Source: Sphaerobacter sp.
Lineage (GTDB): Bacteria > Chloroflexota > Chloroflexia > Thermomicrobiales > Thermomicrobiaceae
NCBI RefSeq assembly: GCF_019683595.1
Contig: NZ_JADGHZ010000002.1
Location: 1-64,000, forward strand
DNA length: 64,000 nucleotides
Direction: 5' to 3'
In this document: positions 16,417 to 27,696 of the stretch, piece by piece
How the letters are laid out: every line of letters starts with the position of its first letter
Position numbering within the stretch: position 1 is the stretch's first letter
Made by a program: the position numbers and the translations under genes
Notes under the pieces: model-generated
Told to the model about the DNA's origin: nothing
What the model saw: only the letters and a program-made list of their open reading frames with translations
The model's database searches: none

Positions 16417-16992
16417 AGTACGACGAGACCAGTACGAACCAACGAGCGGATCCGCGTGCCGGAAGTTCGCCTCATCGACGAGGACGGCACGCATATCGGT
16501 GTCATGCGGACGCGCGACGCGCTCGAGATGGCGCGTGAGCGGGGCCTCGACTTGGTCGAGGTACAGCCGAACGCATCGCCGCCCGTGTGCCGGCTCATGG
16601 ACTACGGCAAGTTCCGCTACGAAGAGAGCCGGCGCGAGCGGGAGTCGCGCAAGAAGCAACGGGCGGTCGTGGTCAAAGAGGTGCGGCTACGGCCCAAGAT
16701 CGACGACCATGACCTCGCCACCAAGGGCCGGCAAGCGTACCGGTTCCTGCAGTCCGGGGATAAGGTGAAGATCTCCGTGCTGTTCCGTGGGCGCGAGATC
16801 GCGCACCAGGACATCGGCGAGGGTCTGCTCAATCGACTGGCGGAGCAACTGGCTCCGGTCGCGGTGGTGGATCAGGCACCGCATATGGAAGGCCGGACCA
16901 TGGTGATGATGCTGAGCCCGAAGGCCCCCGCACCGGAGCGTGGCGAGTCGGAGCGCCCCGAGGCGAACGAAGGATCAGGCGCGGAGCAGTAG
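16414..16992 (+). CDS. infC: Translation initiation factor IF-3 (probable ATC start)
   Basis: IF-3 of 192 residues with my start. The N-domain begins TRPVRTNERIRVPEVRLID and contains GLDLVEVQPNASPPVCRLMDYGKFRYE; the C-domain contains VKEVRLRPKIDDHDLATK and VKISVLFRGREIAHQDIGEGLL. The track start (TTG 16354) lies inside a leader stem with no ribosome binding site; ATC 16414 has GGGAGG five bases upstream. infC in many bacteria starts with AUU, AUC or AUA, which lets IF-3 limit its own synthesis by rejecting non-canonical starts. The C-terminal tail after about residue 175 is Glu/Pro-rich. Followed by rpmI and rplT, the classic operon. Confidence 0.94.
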   Translation: MSTTRPVRTNERIRVPEVRLIDEDGTHIGVMRTRDALEMARERGLDLVEVQPNASPPVCRLMDYGKFRYEESRRERESRKKQRAVVVKEVRLRPKIDDHDLATKGRQAYRFLQSGDKVKISVLFRGREIAHQDIGEGLLNRLAEQLAPVAVVDQAPHMEGRTMVMMLSPKAPAPERGESERPEANEGSGAEQ

Positions 16993-17031
16993 GCTGCGCC
17001 ACGGGAGCGAGAAGGACACGAGGACACAGCA

Positions 17032-17232
17032 ATGCCGAAGATGAAGACCCACAGCGGCACCAAGCGCCGCTTCAAGATCACCGCAGGCGGCAAGATCATG
17101 CGCATGCATGGTGAGCGCAGCCATCTCCGCCGCAAGAAGGCGAAGCGCCGGCTGCGCGCGTTCGACAAGATGATCGAGGTCGCTCCGGCCAGCCGCAAGC
17201 AGCTCCGCCGGCTGCTCCCGTACGGCTCCTAA
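17032..17232 (+). CDS. rpmI: Ribosomal protein bL35
   Basis: A 66-residue, highly basic protein opening MPKMKTHSGTKRRFKITAGGK with the LRRKKAKRRLRAF core of bL35, a component of the 50S subunit. The normal bacterial length is 64-66 residues. It lies 39 bp after infC with GAGAAGGACACGAGGA upstream of the ATG, and rplT follows after 32 bp. Confidence 0.97.
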   Translation: MPKMKTHSGTKRRFKITAGGKIMRMHGERSHLRRKKAKRRLRAFDKMIEVAPASRKQLRRLLPYGS

Positions 17233-17264
17233 CCCGGCCCGACTGACGAGGGAGTGGACACGAA

Positions 17265-17618
17265 ATGGTTCGCGTCAAGCGCGGCACCGTTGCGCGCCGT
17301 AGCCACAAGAAGGTGCTCAAGCAGGCCAAGGGCTTCCGCGGCTCGCGGAGCCGCCGGTTCAGGGCCGCCAATGAAGCGGTCATGCGGTCGCTGACCAACC
17401 AGTACCGCGACCGCCGCAACCGCAAGCGCGACATGCGCCGGCTGTGGATCGTCCGCATCAACGCCGGTGCACGCCAGCACGGTTTGCCCTACGGCCGCTT
17501 CATCGAGGGTCTCAACAAGGCTGGCGTCGAGGTTGACCGCAAGATGCTCGCCGACCTGGCGGTGCGCGACAGCGTTGCCTTCGGGCGGCTGGTCGAGGTG
17601 GCCAAGCAGGCGCTGTAA
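17265..17618 (+). CDS. rplT: Ribosomal protein bL20
   Basis: A 117-residue bL20 that binds 23S rRNA early in 50S assembly. Recognised by [20 protein letters not shown], the [30 protein letters not shown]-binding helix and [23 protein letters not shown]. Full length and undisturbed. In other bacteria L20 also represses its own operon by binding the leader mRNA. Third gene of infC-rpmI-rplT. Confidence 0.97.
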   Translation: MVRVKRGTVARRSHKKVLKQAKGFRGSRSRRFRAANEAVMRSLTNQYRDRRNRKRDMRRLWIVRINAGARQHGLPYGRFIEGLNKAGVEVDRKMLADLAVRDSVAFGRLVEVAKQAL

Positions 17619-17632
17619 GGGCCGCCTGGGCC

Positions 17633-18496
17633 ATGTCCGACTTCGGACCGACGGTCACCAGCAGCCAGAACCGATGGGTGAAGCTCGCCCGATCGCTCCA
17701 GCGACGGAAGGCCCGCTACGCAGAGCGGGCTTTTCTTGTTGAGGGGGTACGGCTCATCACCGACGCCCTCGACGCGGGCGCAGCCCCGTCGGTTCTCTTC
17801 ATCGACGCGGAGAAGGAGCACACGGCTCTCCAGGAGCTTGCTGCGGAGGCTGGTGCCCGCGGCGCACGGGTTGTCCCGGTGACGAGTGCCCTCCTCCGGT
17901 CGATCGCCGACACCGAGACACCGCAGGGCGTCGTCGGCATCTTCCCCTTCCCGCAACTCGGGGAGCGTGAAAACGCACACGACAAAGTCACCGCGCCACT
18001 GATCCTGATCGCCGACGGAATTCGAGACCCGGGGAACCTGGGAACGCTGCTGCGCGCGGCGCTGGGCGCCGGGGCGAACGGCGTGTACGTGACCGCGGGC
18101 ACAACCGACCCATTCGCGCCGAAAGTCGTCCGCGCCGGGATGGGCGCGCACTTCCGCCTCCCGATCGCCCACCTGGACTGGCGGGCGCCGGACCCAAGAA
18201 TCGCCGGCATCGCCACCCGCATTGCCGCGACGGCCGACGCCGATATCGTCTACGACGCAATCGACTGGACCGCCCCGGCGTGCGTCATCATCGGCAGCGA
18301 AGCAGACGGCCTTTCCCCGGCCGCGCGGGAGTTTGCGACCGCGACCGTGCGCATCCCACTAGCGGGTGGCCTGGAGTCGCTCAACGCGGCGATGGCGGGC
18401 ACCGTGATCCTCTTCGAGGCCGCGAGACAGCGCCGGGCACGTGAATTGCGCGGTAAAGGTGAGACGATAAGCGTACATACGCGCCACAATCCTTGA
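17633..18496 (+). CDS. TrmH/SpoU-family RNA 2'-O-methyltransferase
   Basis: A 287-residue SPOUT methyltransferase that would transfer a methyl group from SAM to a ribose 2'-OH in rRNA or tRNA. The N-terminal substrate-binding domain has KARYAERAFLVEGVRL. The SPOUT knot has motif 1 IRDPGNLGTLLRAALGAGA, motif 2 IIGSEADGLS and motif 3 IPLAGGLESLNAAMAGTVILFE. The target base cannot be deduced. It starts 14 bp after rplT, so it is probably the fourth gene of that operon, but a terminator-like hairpin with a T-rich tail lies inside its first 100 bp. The HU promoter overlaps its stop codon. Confidence 0.9.
   Translation: MSDFGPTVTSSQNRWVKLARSLQRRKARYAERAFLVEGVRLITDALDAGAAPSVLFIDAEKEHTALQELAAEAGARGARVVPVTSALLRSIADTETPQGVVGIFPFPQLGERENAHDKVTAPLILIADGIRDPGNLGTLLRAALGAGANGVYVTAGTTDPFAPKVVRAGMGAHFRLPIAHLDWRAPDPRIAGIATRIAATADADIVYDAIDWTAPACVIIGSEADGLSPAAREFATATVRIPLAGGLESLNAAMAGTVILFEAARQRRARELRGKGETISVHTRHNP
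17711..17740 (+). terminator. Intrinsic-terminator-like hairpin inside the methyltransferase ORF
   Basis: GCCCGCT (17711-17717), loop ACGCAG, AGCGGGC (17724-17730), then TTTTCTTGTT. The 7-bp GC stem followed at once by a T-rich run meets the usual description of a Rho-independent terminator. It lies about 95 bp after the rplT stop, within the conserved KARYAERAFLVEG codons of the next gene. Confidence 0.55.
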
Positions 18497-18520
18497 TCTA
18501 GCATCGAGATGTGCTATAGT
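18493..18520 (+). promoter_or_regulatory. Promoter of the HU gene
   Basis: TTGATC (18493-18498), 16 bp, TATAGT (18515-18520), 57 bp upstream of the HU ATG. The -35 overlaps the TGA of the upstream gene. Confidence 0.55.
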
Positions 18521-18576
18521 GGACGCGACGTTTCGTCACAACGGCCCTCGCGGCCGACGATGGGAGGGATCGACTC

Positions 18577-18870
18577 ATGAGGAAGAGCGACCTCGTCAAG
18601 GCGGTGGCACGGAAGGTCCAGCAGCCGGAGAGCCACGTCAGCACGGTCGTCAACGCGACCTTCGAGGCGATTCGCGAGGCGCTAGCGTCGGGTGATGAAG
18701 TCGCCATCACCGGCTTCGGCACCTTCCGGATCAGCGAGCGGGGCGCGCGCGAGGGGCGCAACCCGCAGACCGGCGAGCGGATCACCATCCCGTCGCGCCG
18801 CAGCCCGAGCTTCAAGCCCGGGACGCAGTTGAAGCGTGCGGTGAGCGGCGAGGCCGCGGCTGCCGACTAG
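18577..18870 (+). CDS. HU-family DNA-binding protein
   Basis: A 97-residue nucleoid-associated protein. It has the HU dimerisation helices (MRKSDLVKAVARKVQQPESHV), the ITGFGTFRISERGAREGRNPQTGE beta-arm region and the SRRSPSFKPGTQLKRAV tail; these proteins form dimers that bend DNA without strong sequence preference. A GGGAGGG site precedes the ATG. It has its own promoter and faces plsX across a hairpin, so it is probably monocistronic. IHF is excluded by the lone gene and the lack of IHF-specific features, though not rigorously. Confidence 0.94.
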   Translation: MRKSDLVKAVARKVQQPESHVSTVVNATFEAIREALASGDEVAITGFGTFRISERGAREGRNPQTGERITIPSRRSPSFKPGTQLKRAVSGEAAAAD

Positions 18871-18892
18871 TTCAACCCACCCGATCACGAAT

Positions 18893-18926
18893 CTGGGCGG
18901 GGCTCGATCGCTGGAGTTCCGCCCAG
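18893..18926. terminator. Hairpin between the convergent HU and plsX genes
   Basis: CTGGGCGGGGCTC and GAGTTCCGCCCAG pair as a 13-bp stem (two G-U pairs in the RNA) with an 8-nt loop. It lies 22 bp after the HU stop and 104 bp past the plsX stop, so it may serve both strands. There is no long T-tract on either side. Confidence 0.5.
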
Positions 18927-19029
18927 CATCCCTGGATTAAACGCCAAACTGACCTGTGAGAGTGCCGTCCACGGCCCTCAGGCTTGGTGCGCGCGTCTCG
19001 ACGTACGGCAGTCGAGAAGCGCGTGTGAG

Positions 19030-20070
19030 CTACGCCCGCTGGGCGTCTTGTTCCACCATTCCGCCCATGAGGGAATCGACGAGGCCCGAGGCTGCGGCTC
19101 GCTGCGCCGCGGCCACCGCATTCTTGATCGCGGTGCTGTCGGACCTCCCGTGCGCGATGATCACGATGCCGCGTACCCCGAGGAGCGGCGCGCCGCCGTA
19201 CGCCCGGTAGTCCAGGCTGCGGGCCACCTGGCGTAGCCTCCTGCGCAGCAGCAGCGCCGGTATCCGGGTATACCACCGGGCGGTCAATGCCTCGCGCAGC
19301 GCGGATTGTACGAATGCCGCGGTCCCCTCCGCGGTCTTGAGCAGCACATTCCCGGTGAAGCCGTCGCAGACGACGGCGTCGACTGTCCCGGAGATGATCG
19401 CGTTGGCTTCGATGTTCCCAGCGAAACGAATATCGGGAGCCGCCGCAAGCAGGCTGTGAGTCTCCCGTACCAGGGTGTTCCCCTTGCCCGCCTCCTCGCC
19501 GTTGCTGAGCAGCCCGATCCGCGGCTCGGGCACACCGTCAACATAGCGCAGGTACGCCGTGGCGAGGCGCGCATACTGCACCAGGTGCTGGGGTCGGGGG
19601 TCCGTCACCGCTCCCGCGTCCAGCAACAGCACGGAACCACCGGTGAGCTTGGGGAATGGTATCGCGATCGCCGGACGGTCGATCCCCGGCAGGCGACCCA
19701 AACCGAAGAGCGCCCCTGCGACCACCGCACCCGAGTGCCCGGCCGATACGACTGCCGATGCCCGCCCCTCTTTGACTTCCTCGATGGCCACCACGATCGA
19801 CGCACGGCTCTTGCGCCGCACCGCTGCGACCGCCTGGTCTTCCATCGTGACGACGTCGGGGGCATCAATGATGGTCAGTCCGGGAAACGGGCCGCCAAGC
19901 CCGCGGACGAGACGCTCGACCTCCGCAGCGCGCCCGACCAGCGCCACCGGGATCCCCAATTCCCGCACCGCCCGGACGCCGCCCTCGACCGGCTGCTCCG
20001 GAGCGCGATCACCGCCCGACGCGTCCAACGCGATCGGCAGGTTCTCCCGCGACGTCGCGGTTCTCTCCAA
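19030..20070 (-). CDS. plsX: Phosphate acyltransferase PlsX
   Basis: A 346-residue PlsX, the peripheral membrane enzyme that converts acyl-ACP to acyl-phosphate for PlsY in phospholipid synthesis. Family motifs: IALDASGGDRAPEQPVEG near the N-terminus, VSAGHSGAVVAGALFGLGRLPGIDRPAI, IGLLSNGEEAGKGN and VVCDGFTGNVLLKTAEG. The track start is TTG with GGAGAGGG just upstream; no ATG is available before the conserved region. It lies 31 bp after gyrB on the same strand. The usual fabD/fabG/acpP neighbours are absent. Confidence 0.93.
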   Translation of the reverse strand: MERTATSRENLPIALDASGGDRAPEQPVEGGVRAVRELGIPVALVGRAAEVERLVRGLGGPFPGLTIIDAPDVVTMEDQAVAAVRRKSRASIVVAIEEVKEGRASAVVSAGHSGAVVAGALFGLGRLPGIDRPAIAIPFPKLTGGSVLLLDAGAVTDPRPQHLVQYARLATAYLRYVDGVPEPRIGLLSNGEEAGKGNTLVRETHSLLAAAPDIRFAGNIEANAIISGTVDAVVCDGFTGNVLLKTAEGTAAFVQSALREALTARWYTRIPALLLRRRLRQVARSLDYRAYGGAPLLGVRGIVIIAHGRSDSTAIKNAVAAAQRAAASGLVDSLMGGMVEQDAQRA

Positions 20071-20101
20071 GATGGTCCCGGCCCTCTCCAGCCGCTCCGG
20101 A

Positions 20102-23013
<2,912 letters not shown>

Positions 23014-23031
23014 GTGGGCTCCGTCTCCTCC

Positions 23032-23400
23032 TCAGTAGCGGCCCAGTTCGCGGAGCCGCTCATCGGAGATGCCAAAGTGGTGGGCAAGCTCGTGGATCAC
23101 GGTATCCCGCACGATCTCCCGAACCTCGGCGTGCGTGCGGGCGTAGCGGGTGATGGGTCCCTGGAAGATCGTGATCTTGTCCGGCAGAACGAACCCGTAC
23201 CCCTCGCGCTCGGTCTGCGGTACGCCTTCGTAGAGCCCGAACAGGGTTCCTCCACCGACCCCCGCCGCCAGGCGCTGCTCTCGGGTTGGCTCGCGCTCGA
23301 TCACGACATCGACGTTGTCCAGGGCGGCCAGGAACTCTTCCGGAAGGTCATCGAGCGCCTGAACGACGAGACGTTCAAACACCGATCGGCTGATATTCAC
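23032..23400 (-). CDS. Minimal zincin-like metallopeptidase (MMP family)
   Basis: A 122-residue protein of the small metallopeptidase/possibly acetylated peptidase family (DUF1025). The zinc site HELAHHFGISDERLRELGRY (His103, Glu104, His107) is at the C-terminus, and the LPDKITIFQGPITRYA strand precedes it, both standard for the family. I start it at GTG 23400, because GGGAGGT lies seven bases upstream and the track's TTG at 23433 overlaps the -10 box of the predicted promoter. First gene of the run through gyrB to plsX. Substrate unknown. Confidence 0.88.
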   Translation of the reverse strand: MNISRSVFERLVVQALDDLPEEFLAALDNVDVVIEREPTREQRLAAGVGGGTLFGLYEGVPQTEREGYGFVLPDKITIFQGPITRYARTHAEVREIVRDTVIHELAHHFGISDERLRELGRY

Positions 23401-23432
23401 TCCCTGACCTCCCAAGCCTGCCGCACTTGCCA

Positions 23433-23462
23433 ATTATACCAGGATCATTGTCTGCATACCAA
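23433..23462 (-). promoter_or_regulatory. Promoter for the metallopeptidase-gyrB-plsX run
   Basis: Minus-strand TTGGTA (23462-23457), 18 bp, TATAAT (23438-23433). Transcription would start near 23426, 26 nt before the GTG at 23400, with the ribosome binding site inside that leader. It directly abuts the terminator of the upstream penicillin-binding-protein gene. Confidence 0.7.
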
Positions 23463-23496
23463 AATCGGGCCCGTCGGGGAGGCCCCGATAGGCCCG
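23461..23496 (-). terminator. Intrinsic terminator after the penicillin-binding protein gene
   Basis: On the minus strand CGGGCC-TA-TCGGGG, loop CCT, CCCCGA-C-GGGCCCG, then ATTTTGG. Two 6-bp helices flank a small internal loop. It sits 54 bp past the stop of the transpeptidase gene. Confidence 0.65.
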
Positions 23497-23549
23497 TAGG
23501 GAGCGCAGATTTGGCCGTTCCCGGTTGGTCAGAAGGAACCGATTGGCGA

Positions 23550-25211
23550 CTACTCGCCCGACCGCTCGAGGGCCGCCCGGAGCATCTCGCGGCCGATCGG
23601 AAGCGCCGAGGTTCCGCCGACGCCGCCGTGCTCGACGATGACCGCGACCACGTACTCGGGCTCCTGCTTGCCCGCGAAGCCGATAAACCAGCCATGCGGC
23701 TCGCCACCGCCCGCTTCAGCCGTCCCCGTCTTGCCGCCCACGAGGTAGCCCGGGATCGCGGCATCACTCGCCCAGCCGTTCTGTACCGAATGCACCATCA
23801 TGTCCCGCAGGACGGCGGCGGTGTCCTCGGAGATCGCGCGCTTCCAGACCTCCGGCGAACGGGTCTGGAGCGTCTTGCCGTCGTACGTGCTGACCCGCTG
23901 GACGAGGTACGGCCGCATCATCTCGCCGCCGTTGGCCACCGCGTCGGCGACGAGCGCCATCTGCAGCGGCGTGACGAAAAGCTGCCCCTGTCCGAATGCC
24001 GTGTCGGCCAGCGCCGCGCGGTTGTTGAGGAACCCCTCGTCCTGCGAGATCTGGCTCACCGCCACCGGGAGGTCAAACGGGATCTCCTGCTCGAACCCGA
24101 AGCGCGTCGCGTACTGCTTCAGCCGCTCCGCTCCGAGCTGAAGCCCGACCTGCGCGTACACGACGTTGAGCGACCAGGCATACGCTTCATCGAGGGTGTA
24201 GCTGACCCGGTTGGGGTCGGGGCGGTTCTCTTCAGGGATGACCCGTCCGTCGACGGTCAGCGCACCTTCGTCGCGGTAGACGGTATCTGGCGCCGCCACG
24301 CCCGTCTCGATCGCCGCTGCTGCGGTCACGGTCTTAAAGACCGAGCCGGGCGCGTAGAGGCCCTGCGTGGGGCGCGTCAAGAGCGCGGAGCTGCCCGGCT
24401 GCGTCAGTTCCGCCCAGTACGCCTCAGCCGCTTGGATCTGGGCGTCGGAATCCGGCCCGGCGTTGGTGTACAGGCGGGCCGGGTCGTAGGTTGGTGAGCC
24501 CGCCATCGCGAGCACGGCGCCCGTCTTGGCATCCATCAACACGACGGCACCTGACTGATCGCCCAGCAGCTCGTGGGCCCGGCGCTGGAGGTCGAGATCG
24601 ATCGACAACTCGAGGTCGTAGCCGCGGCGCTCGCGGTGCAGGATACCGTCCAGCCACTCGGTGAACGGGTTGCCCCCCTCCTCACCCCGGAGATAGGCGT
24701 TGTAGGTCTGCTCCAGGCCGCTCAAGCCGTACGCGAGGGGCGAGTAGAACCCGGCCAGGTAGGTGGCCGCGGGATCCCCGTATTCCCGCCGCCACGTCCC
24801 ATCCGGATTGATCACTGTGTCCGCGATCGGCTCTCCCCCGGCCGCAAGGATGCGACCGCGCGCCACCCGAGCCGACACGATCGCCTGTCGCGGGTCCATG
24901 ACCGTGCCCTCTGCTGTCGGCATGGTCCGCGAACCGATCTCGTCGGCATCGACCACCTGGAGATGCACCAACTGGACGCTGACGAGAACGAAGACAGCGA
25001 ACACCACCGACGCCGTCCGCGTCAACGACCGCTCGAAGCTGTTTCCCCCACCAGCCGGGAACGATGGCCAGAGCGCAAGCACCAGGAGGAAGAAGGCGAC
25101 CGCGACCACCCCGAGCCACTCGACCTGCTGTTCCTGGTCGAGCACGAAGAACCCGTAGCCAACCACGAGCGCCGCGGCGACCAGCGCCACGGCACGGACG
25201 AACAGCCTCAT
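23550..25211 (-). CDS. Class B penicillin-binding protein (transpeptidase, PbpA/FtsI type)
   Basis: A 553-residue membrane-anchored D,D-transpeptidase with ATG 25211 as start, chosen because GGAGG lies five bases before it and it overlaps the RodA/FtsW stop as ATGA. There are two or three N-terminal hydrophobic helices (about residues 5-25, 35-50 and 66-86) instead of the usual one, then a dimerisation domain. The transpeptidase motifs are SVFK (Ser290, Lys293), SLN (347-349) and KTGTAEAGG (Lys494). It crosslinks glycan strands outside the membrane. Paired with a SEDS polymerase gene, as usual for the elongasome or divisome; the Chloroflexota-type N-terminus with several helices resembles PbpA near FtsW in Actinobacteria. 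Confidence 0.92.
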   Translation of the reverse strand: MRLFVRAVALVAAALVVGYGFFVLDQEQQVEWLGVVAVAFFLLVLALWPSFPAGGGNSFERSLTRTASVVFAVFVLVSVQLVHLQVVDADEIGSRTMPTAEGTVMDPRQAIVSARVARGRILAAGGEPIADTVINPDGTWRREYGDPAATYLAGFYSPLAYGLSGLEQTYNAYLRGEEGGNPFTEWLDGILHRERRGYDLELSIDLDLQRRAHELLGDQSGAVVLMDAKTGAVLAMAGSPTYDPARLYTNAGPDSDAQIQAAEAYWAELTQPGSSALLTRPTQGLYAPGSVFKTVTAAAAIETGVAAPDTVYRDEGALTVDGRVIPEENRPDPNRVSYTLDEAYAWSLNVVYAQVGLQLGAERLKQYATRFGFEQEIPFDLPVAVSQISQDEGFLNNRAALADTAFGQGQLFVTPLQMALVADAVANGGEMMRPYLVQRVSTYDGKTLQTRSPEVWKRAISEDTAAVLRDMMVHSVQNGWASDAAIPGYLVGGKTGTAEAGGGEPHGWFIGFAGKQEPEYVVAVIVEHGGVGGTSALPIGREMLRAALERSGE

Positions 25212-26518
25212 CCTCGCCTCCACTCAGGGTCGCTGGTGCGTAGCAGCAAAGCGACGATGATGAAGTTGGCGAGGAGCGAGCTACCCCCCGCGCTGATGAA
25301 CGGCAAGGTCACACCCGTCAGCGGGATCAGGCGGACCACACCGCCGACGATGATGAGCGTCTGGAGCGCAATGATTGTCGTCAGTCCGGTCGCCAGGAGC
25401 CGGGCAAACCCGTCCTCCGCCCGGAGCGCGATGAGGTAGCCACGCCCAATCAGCAGCAGGTACAGGCAGAGGACGCCGATCGTCCCGAGGAGGCCCAGCT
25501 CCTCCCCAATGACGGCGAAGATGTAGTCGGTTTCAACGACGGGGATGAACTGGGGATACCCGTGCCCGAGACCTGTCCCGAACAGGCCCCCGGCGGCCAT
25601 CGCGTAGTCCGATTGGATCGGCTGCAGACCCGTGCCCCAGGGATCCACCCACGGATTGATCCAGTTCTGCACCCGGTCGGCGATCCGGCCGAAGAGCTGG
25701 TAGGCGACGTAGACCGCCGCAGCAAACGACGCGGACCCAACGACGACGTAGAGCGTCCGCCCCGTGGCGACGTAGAGCATGACGAGGAAGATCCCGAAGA
25801 AGAGCAAGGCACTGCCGAGGTTGTTCTGAAGCACCACGGTCCCCACGGCGATAAGCCACATCAGCACCATCGGCAGCAGGTACGGGATCGGCGGCAAGTT
25901 CAGCGGTCCGACGCGCCAGACGGTGTTGATCGCTGCCCGGTGGTCGTCGAGATAGGCCGCCAGGAAGACGACGAGGATGAGCTTGACGATCTCGTCCGGT
26001 TGGATCGTGACGATCCCCAAGTCGAGCCATTGCCGCGCGCCGTTGATCTCCTGGCCGAACATGAAGGTGATCACCATCAACAGCACGCCGGCGAAGGCCC
26101 AGGTGTACTTATACCGCCGCAGCCAGTCGAGCTGGCGGACGAAGGTCATCATGCCCCAGAACAGCACCAGCCCCATCGCCAGGTAAATCAACTGACGCTC
26201 CGGGAGGCGAGCCCAGGCGGCTCCCCTGGCCTCCAGGACCGGTTGCAGGCGCTGGGTCATGAGCAACCCAAGCCCGGCGAGCATTGCCACGATCGGGAAG
26301 AGGACCTGATCCCCTTTGAAGCCGGAGATGCTGAGCCAGGCGCTGATACCGATCAGCATCGCCACGTAGGCAAGGCTGACCCAGATGTCTCGCCAGGTCC
26401 ACTCGACGGTGCCCGTCCGAGTCAAGAAGATGGTCAGCAGCCCGACGATGGCCATCAAGGACGGCACGACGAGCAACTGAAACTCGGTGAAGCGGAATCG
26501 GCGCAATGCCGCCAGCAC
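25208..26518 (-). CDS. SEDS-family peptidoglycan glycosyltransferase (FtsW/RodA)
   Basis: A 436-residue polytopic SEDS polymerase with about ten to twelve helices. Family marks are VVLQNNLGSALLFFGIFLVML, QSDYAMAAGGLFGTGLGHGY, VETDYIFAVIGEELGLLG and LPFISAGGSSLLANF, the last being the SEDS signature. I favour GTG 26518 over the track's TTG, because GGGAAGGA lies at proper distance from it. It polymerises lipid II outside the membrane with its partner PBP, encoded next with a 4-bp overlap. RodA or FtsW cannot be told apart here; the PbpA-RodA pairing of Actinobacteria is the closest analogy. Confidence 0.92.
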   Translation of the reverse strand: MLAALRRFRFTEFQLLVVPSLMAIVGLLTIFLTRTGTVEWTWRDIWVSLAYVAMLIGISAWLSISGFKGDQVLFPIVAMLAGLGLLMTQRLQPVLEARGAAWARLPERQLIYLAMGLVLFWGMMTFVRQLDWLRRYKYTWAFAGVLLMVITFMFGQEINGARQWLDLGIVTIQPDEIVKLILVVFLAAYLDDHRAAINTVWRVGPLNLPPIPYLLPMVLMWLIAVGTVVLQNNLGSALLFFGIFLVMLYVATGRTLYVVVGSASFAAAVYVAYQLFGRIADRVQNWINPWVDPWGTGLQPIQSDYAMAAGGLFGTGLGHGYPQFIPVVETDYIFAVIGEELGLLGTIGVLCLYLLLIGRGYLIALRAEDGFARLLATGLTTIIALQTLIIVGGVVRLIPLTGVTLPFISAGGSSLLANFIIVALLLRTSDPEWRRG

Positions 26519-26612
26519 GCGGCACAATCCTTCCCGTCAGATTGACCGACGCCACCCCCACCACCGGGCTCGGGTGGCTGCAGCCGGGAATCTTACACGC
26601 TGCGGCATCCGG

Positions 26613-27500
26613 TCAACCGGTCGGCTCAACTGGGAGGTACCGGCCGAGGAGCAGCGAGAGGCGTTGCCGCGTCTCCCGAGGGACCGCTTCCGGAGCCGTC
26701 GCAATCGCGTGCTGCAGCGCAGTGCCGCACGTGCACGCGGGTTCCGTTGCAAGCGAGGGGATGACGGCGCGCAAGACCTCCTGCGCCGTCTCGACGTTCC
26801 GGTGCAGGTTCTGGATCACCTGCGCCACGCTGACATCCTCGGCACTCTCGTGCCAGACGTCGTAGTCGGTCACCAACGCCAGGATCCCGAAGCACAATTC
26901 CGCCTCGCGCGCCAGGCGGACCTCCGGCATCGCCGTCATGCCGACCAGATCCATGCCCCATCGCCGGTGCAGTTCCGACTCCGCGCGGGTCGAGAACTGC
27001 GGCCCTTCGATGCAGAGGTAGGTACCGCCATCGTGTACCCGATTCGCAACCGCCTTGGCAGCCGTCACCAGCGCCGCGCGCACCTCCGGGCAGAACGGGT
27101 CGGCCAGTTCCACGTGGACCACCGGAGCCGTATCGAAGAACGTTCGAGGACGATTGACGGTCCGATCCACGACCTGATCGGGCACGACGAGGTCGAGCGG
27201 GTGGATGTCGTCGCGCAGGCTGCCCACGGCACTCACGGAGATGACGCGGCGCACGCCGACTGCCTTCAGCGCCCAGAAGTTGGCCCGTGCCGGGACTCGC
27301 GACGGGTGAAGCTGATGATGCCGCCCGTGCCGCGGCAGGAACGCGACACGCACCCCCGCCAGCGTTCCGATCGCCAGCGGAGCGCTCGGCGGACCGAAGG
27401 GCGTATCGACCTCTACCTCCTGCACGTCGGTGAGATCGGGCATCTGATAGAGCCCGCTCCCGCCGATCACCCCGATCACCGCACGCGGCTCATCCACCAT
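26613..27500 (-). CDS. S-methyl-5'-thioadenosine phosphorylase (MTAP/PNP family)
   Basis: A 295-residue type-1 nucleoside phosphorylase that splits methylthioadenosine with phosphate. Seen: VIGVIGGSGLYQM at the N-terminus (phosphate loop), FLPRHGRHHQLHPSRVPARAN, CIEGPQFSTRAESE and MTAMPEVRLAREAELCFG with DYDVWHE, all typical of MTAP rather than PNP. I start at ATG 27500 because GGAGGAGGG lies just upstream; the 17 additional track residues are unlikely. Linked metabolically to the spermidine-synthase-like gene, since MTA is a by-product of polyamine synthesis, but they are not in one operon. Divergent from the glycoside hydrolase. Confidence 0.92.
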   Translation of the reverse strand: MVDEPRAVIGVIGGSGLYQMPDLTDVQEVEVDTPFGPPSAPLAIGTLAGVRVAFLPRHGRHHQLHPSRVPARANFWALKAVGVRRVISVSAVGSLRDDIHPLDLVVPDQVVDRTVNRPRTFFDTAPVVHVELADPFCPEVRAALVTAAKAVANRVHDGGTYLCIEGPQFSTRAESELHRRWGMDLVGMTAMPEVRLAREAELCFGILALVTDYDVWHESAEDVSVAQVIQNLHRNVETAQEVLRAVIPSLATEPACTCGTALQHAIATAPEAVPRETRQRLSLLLGRYLPVEPTG

Positions 27501-27537
27501 GGCGCCCTCCTCCTCAGTCAGGTCCGGTCGCGCGGCC

Positions 27538-27543
27538 ATTGTA
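27538..27543 (-). promoter_or_regulatory. Candidate -10 box for the MTAP gene
   Basis: TACAAT on the minus strand, about 38 bp upstream of the ATG. The -35 is not convincing. It faces away from the plus-strand promoter at 27586. Confidence 0.3.
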
Positions 27544-27585
27544 CCCGCCATTTGGAGGCCTCGTGCCGTCCGCGCCGGGAGCGAC

Positions 27586-27594
27586 TGCTATAAT
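27586..27594 (+). promoter_or_regulatory. Extended -10 promoter of the first polysaccharide locus
   Basis: TGCTATAAT is a perfect extended -10 element. The -35 position is not conserved, as is common with an extended -10. It lies about 100 bp upstream of the glycoside hydrolase ATG (27697), and all genes through 36451 follow on the same strand. Confidence 0.55.
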
Positions 27595-27696
27595 CGGGCG
27601 CGCGTCTGCCGCCACTCCGAGCCGTGCCGGGGCGGCCCGGTGCCAGGGAATGCGTGGTCAGCCCGCGCGTGCTCGGCGACCTGGGACGCGAGGCAC

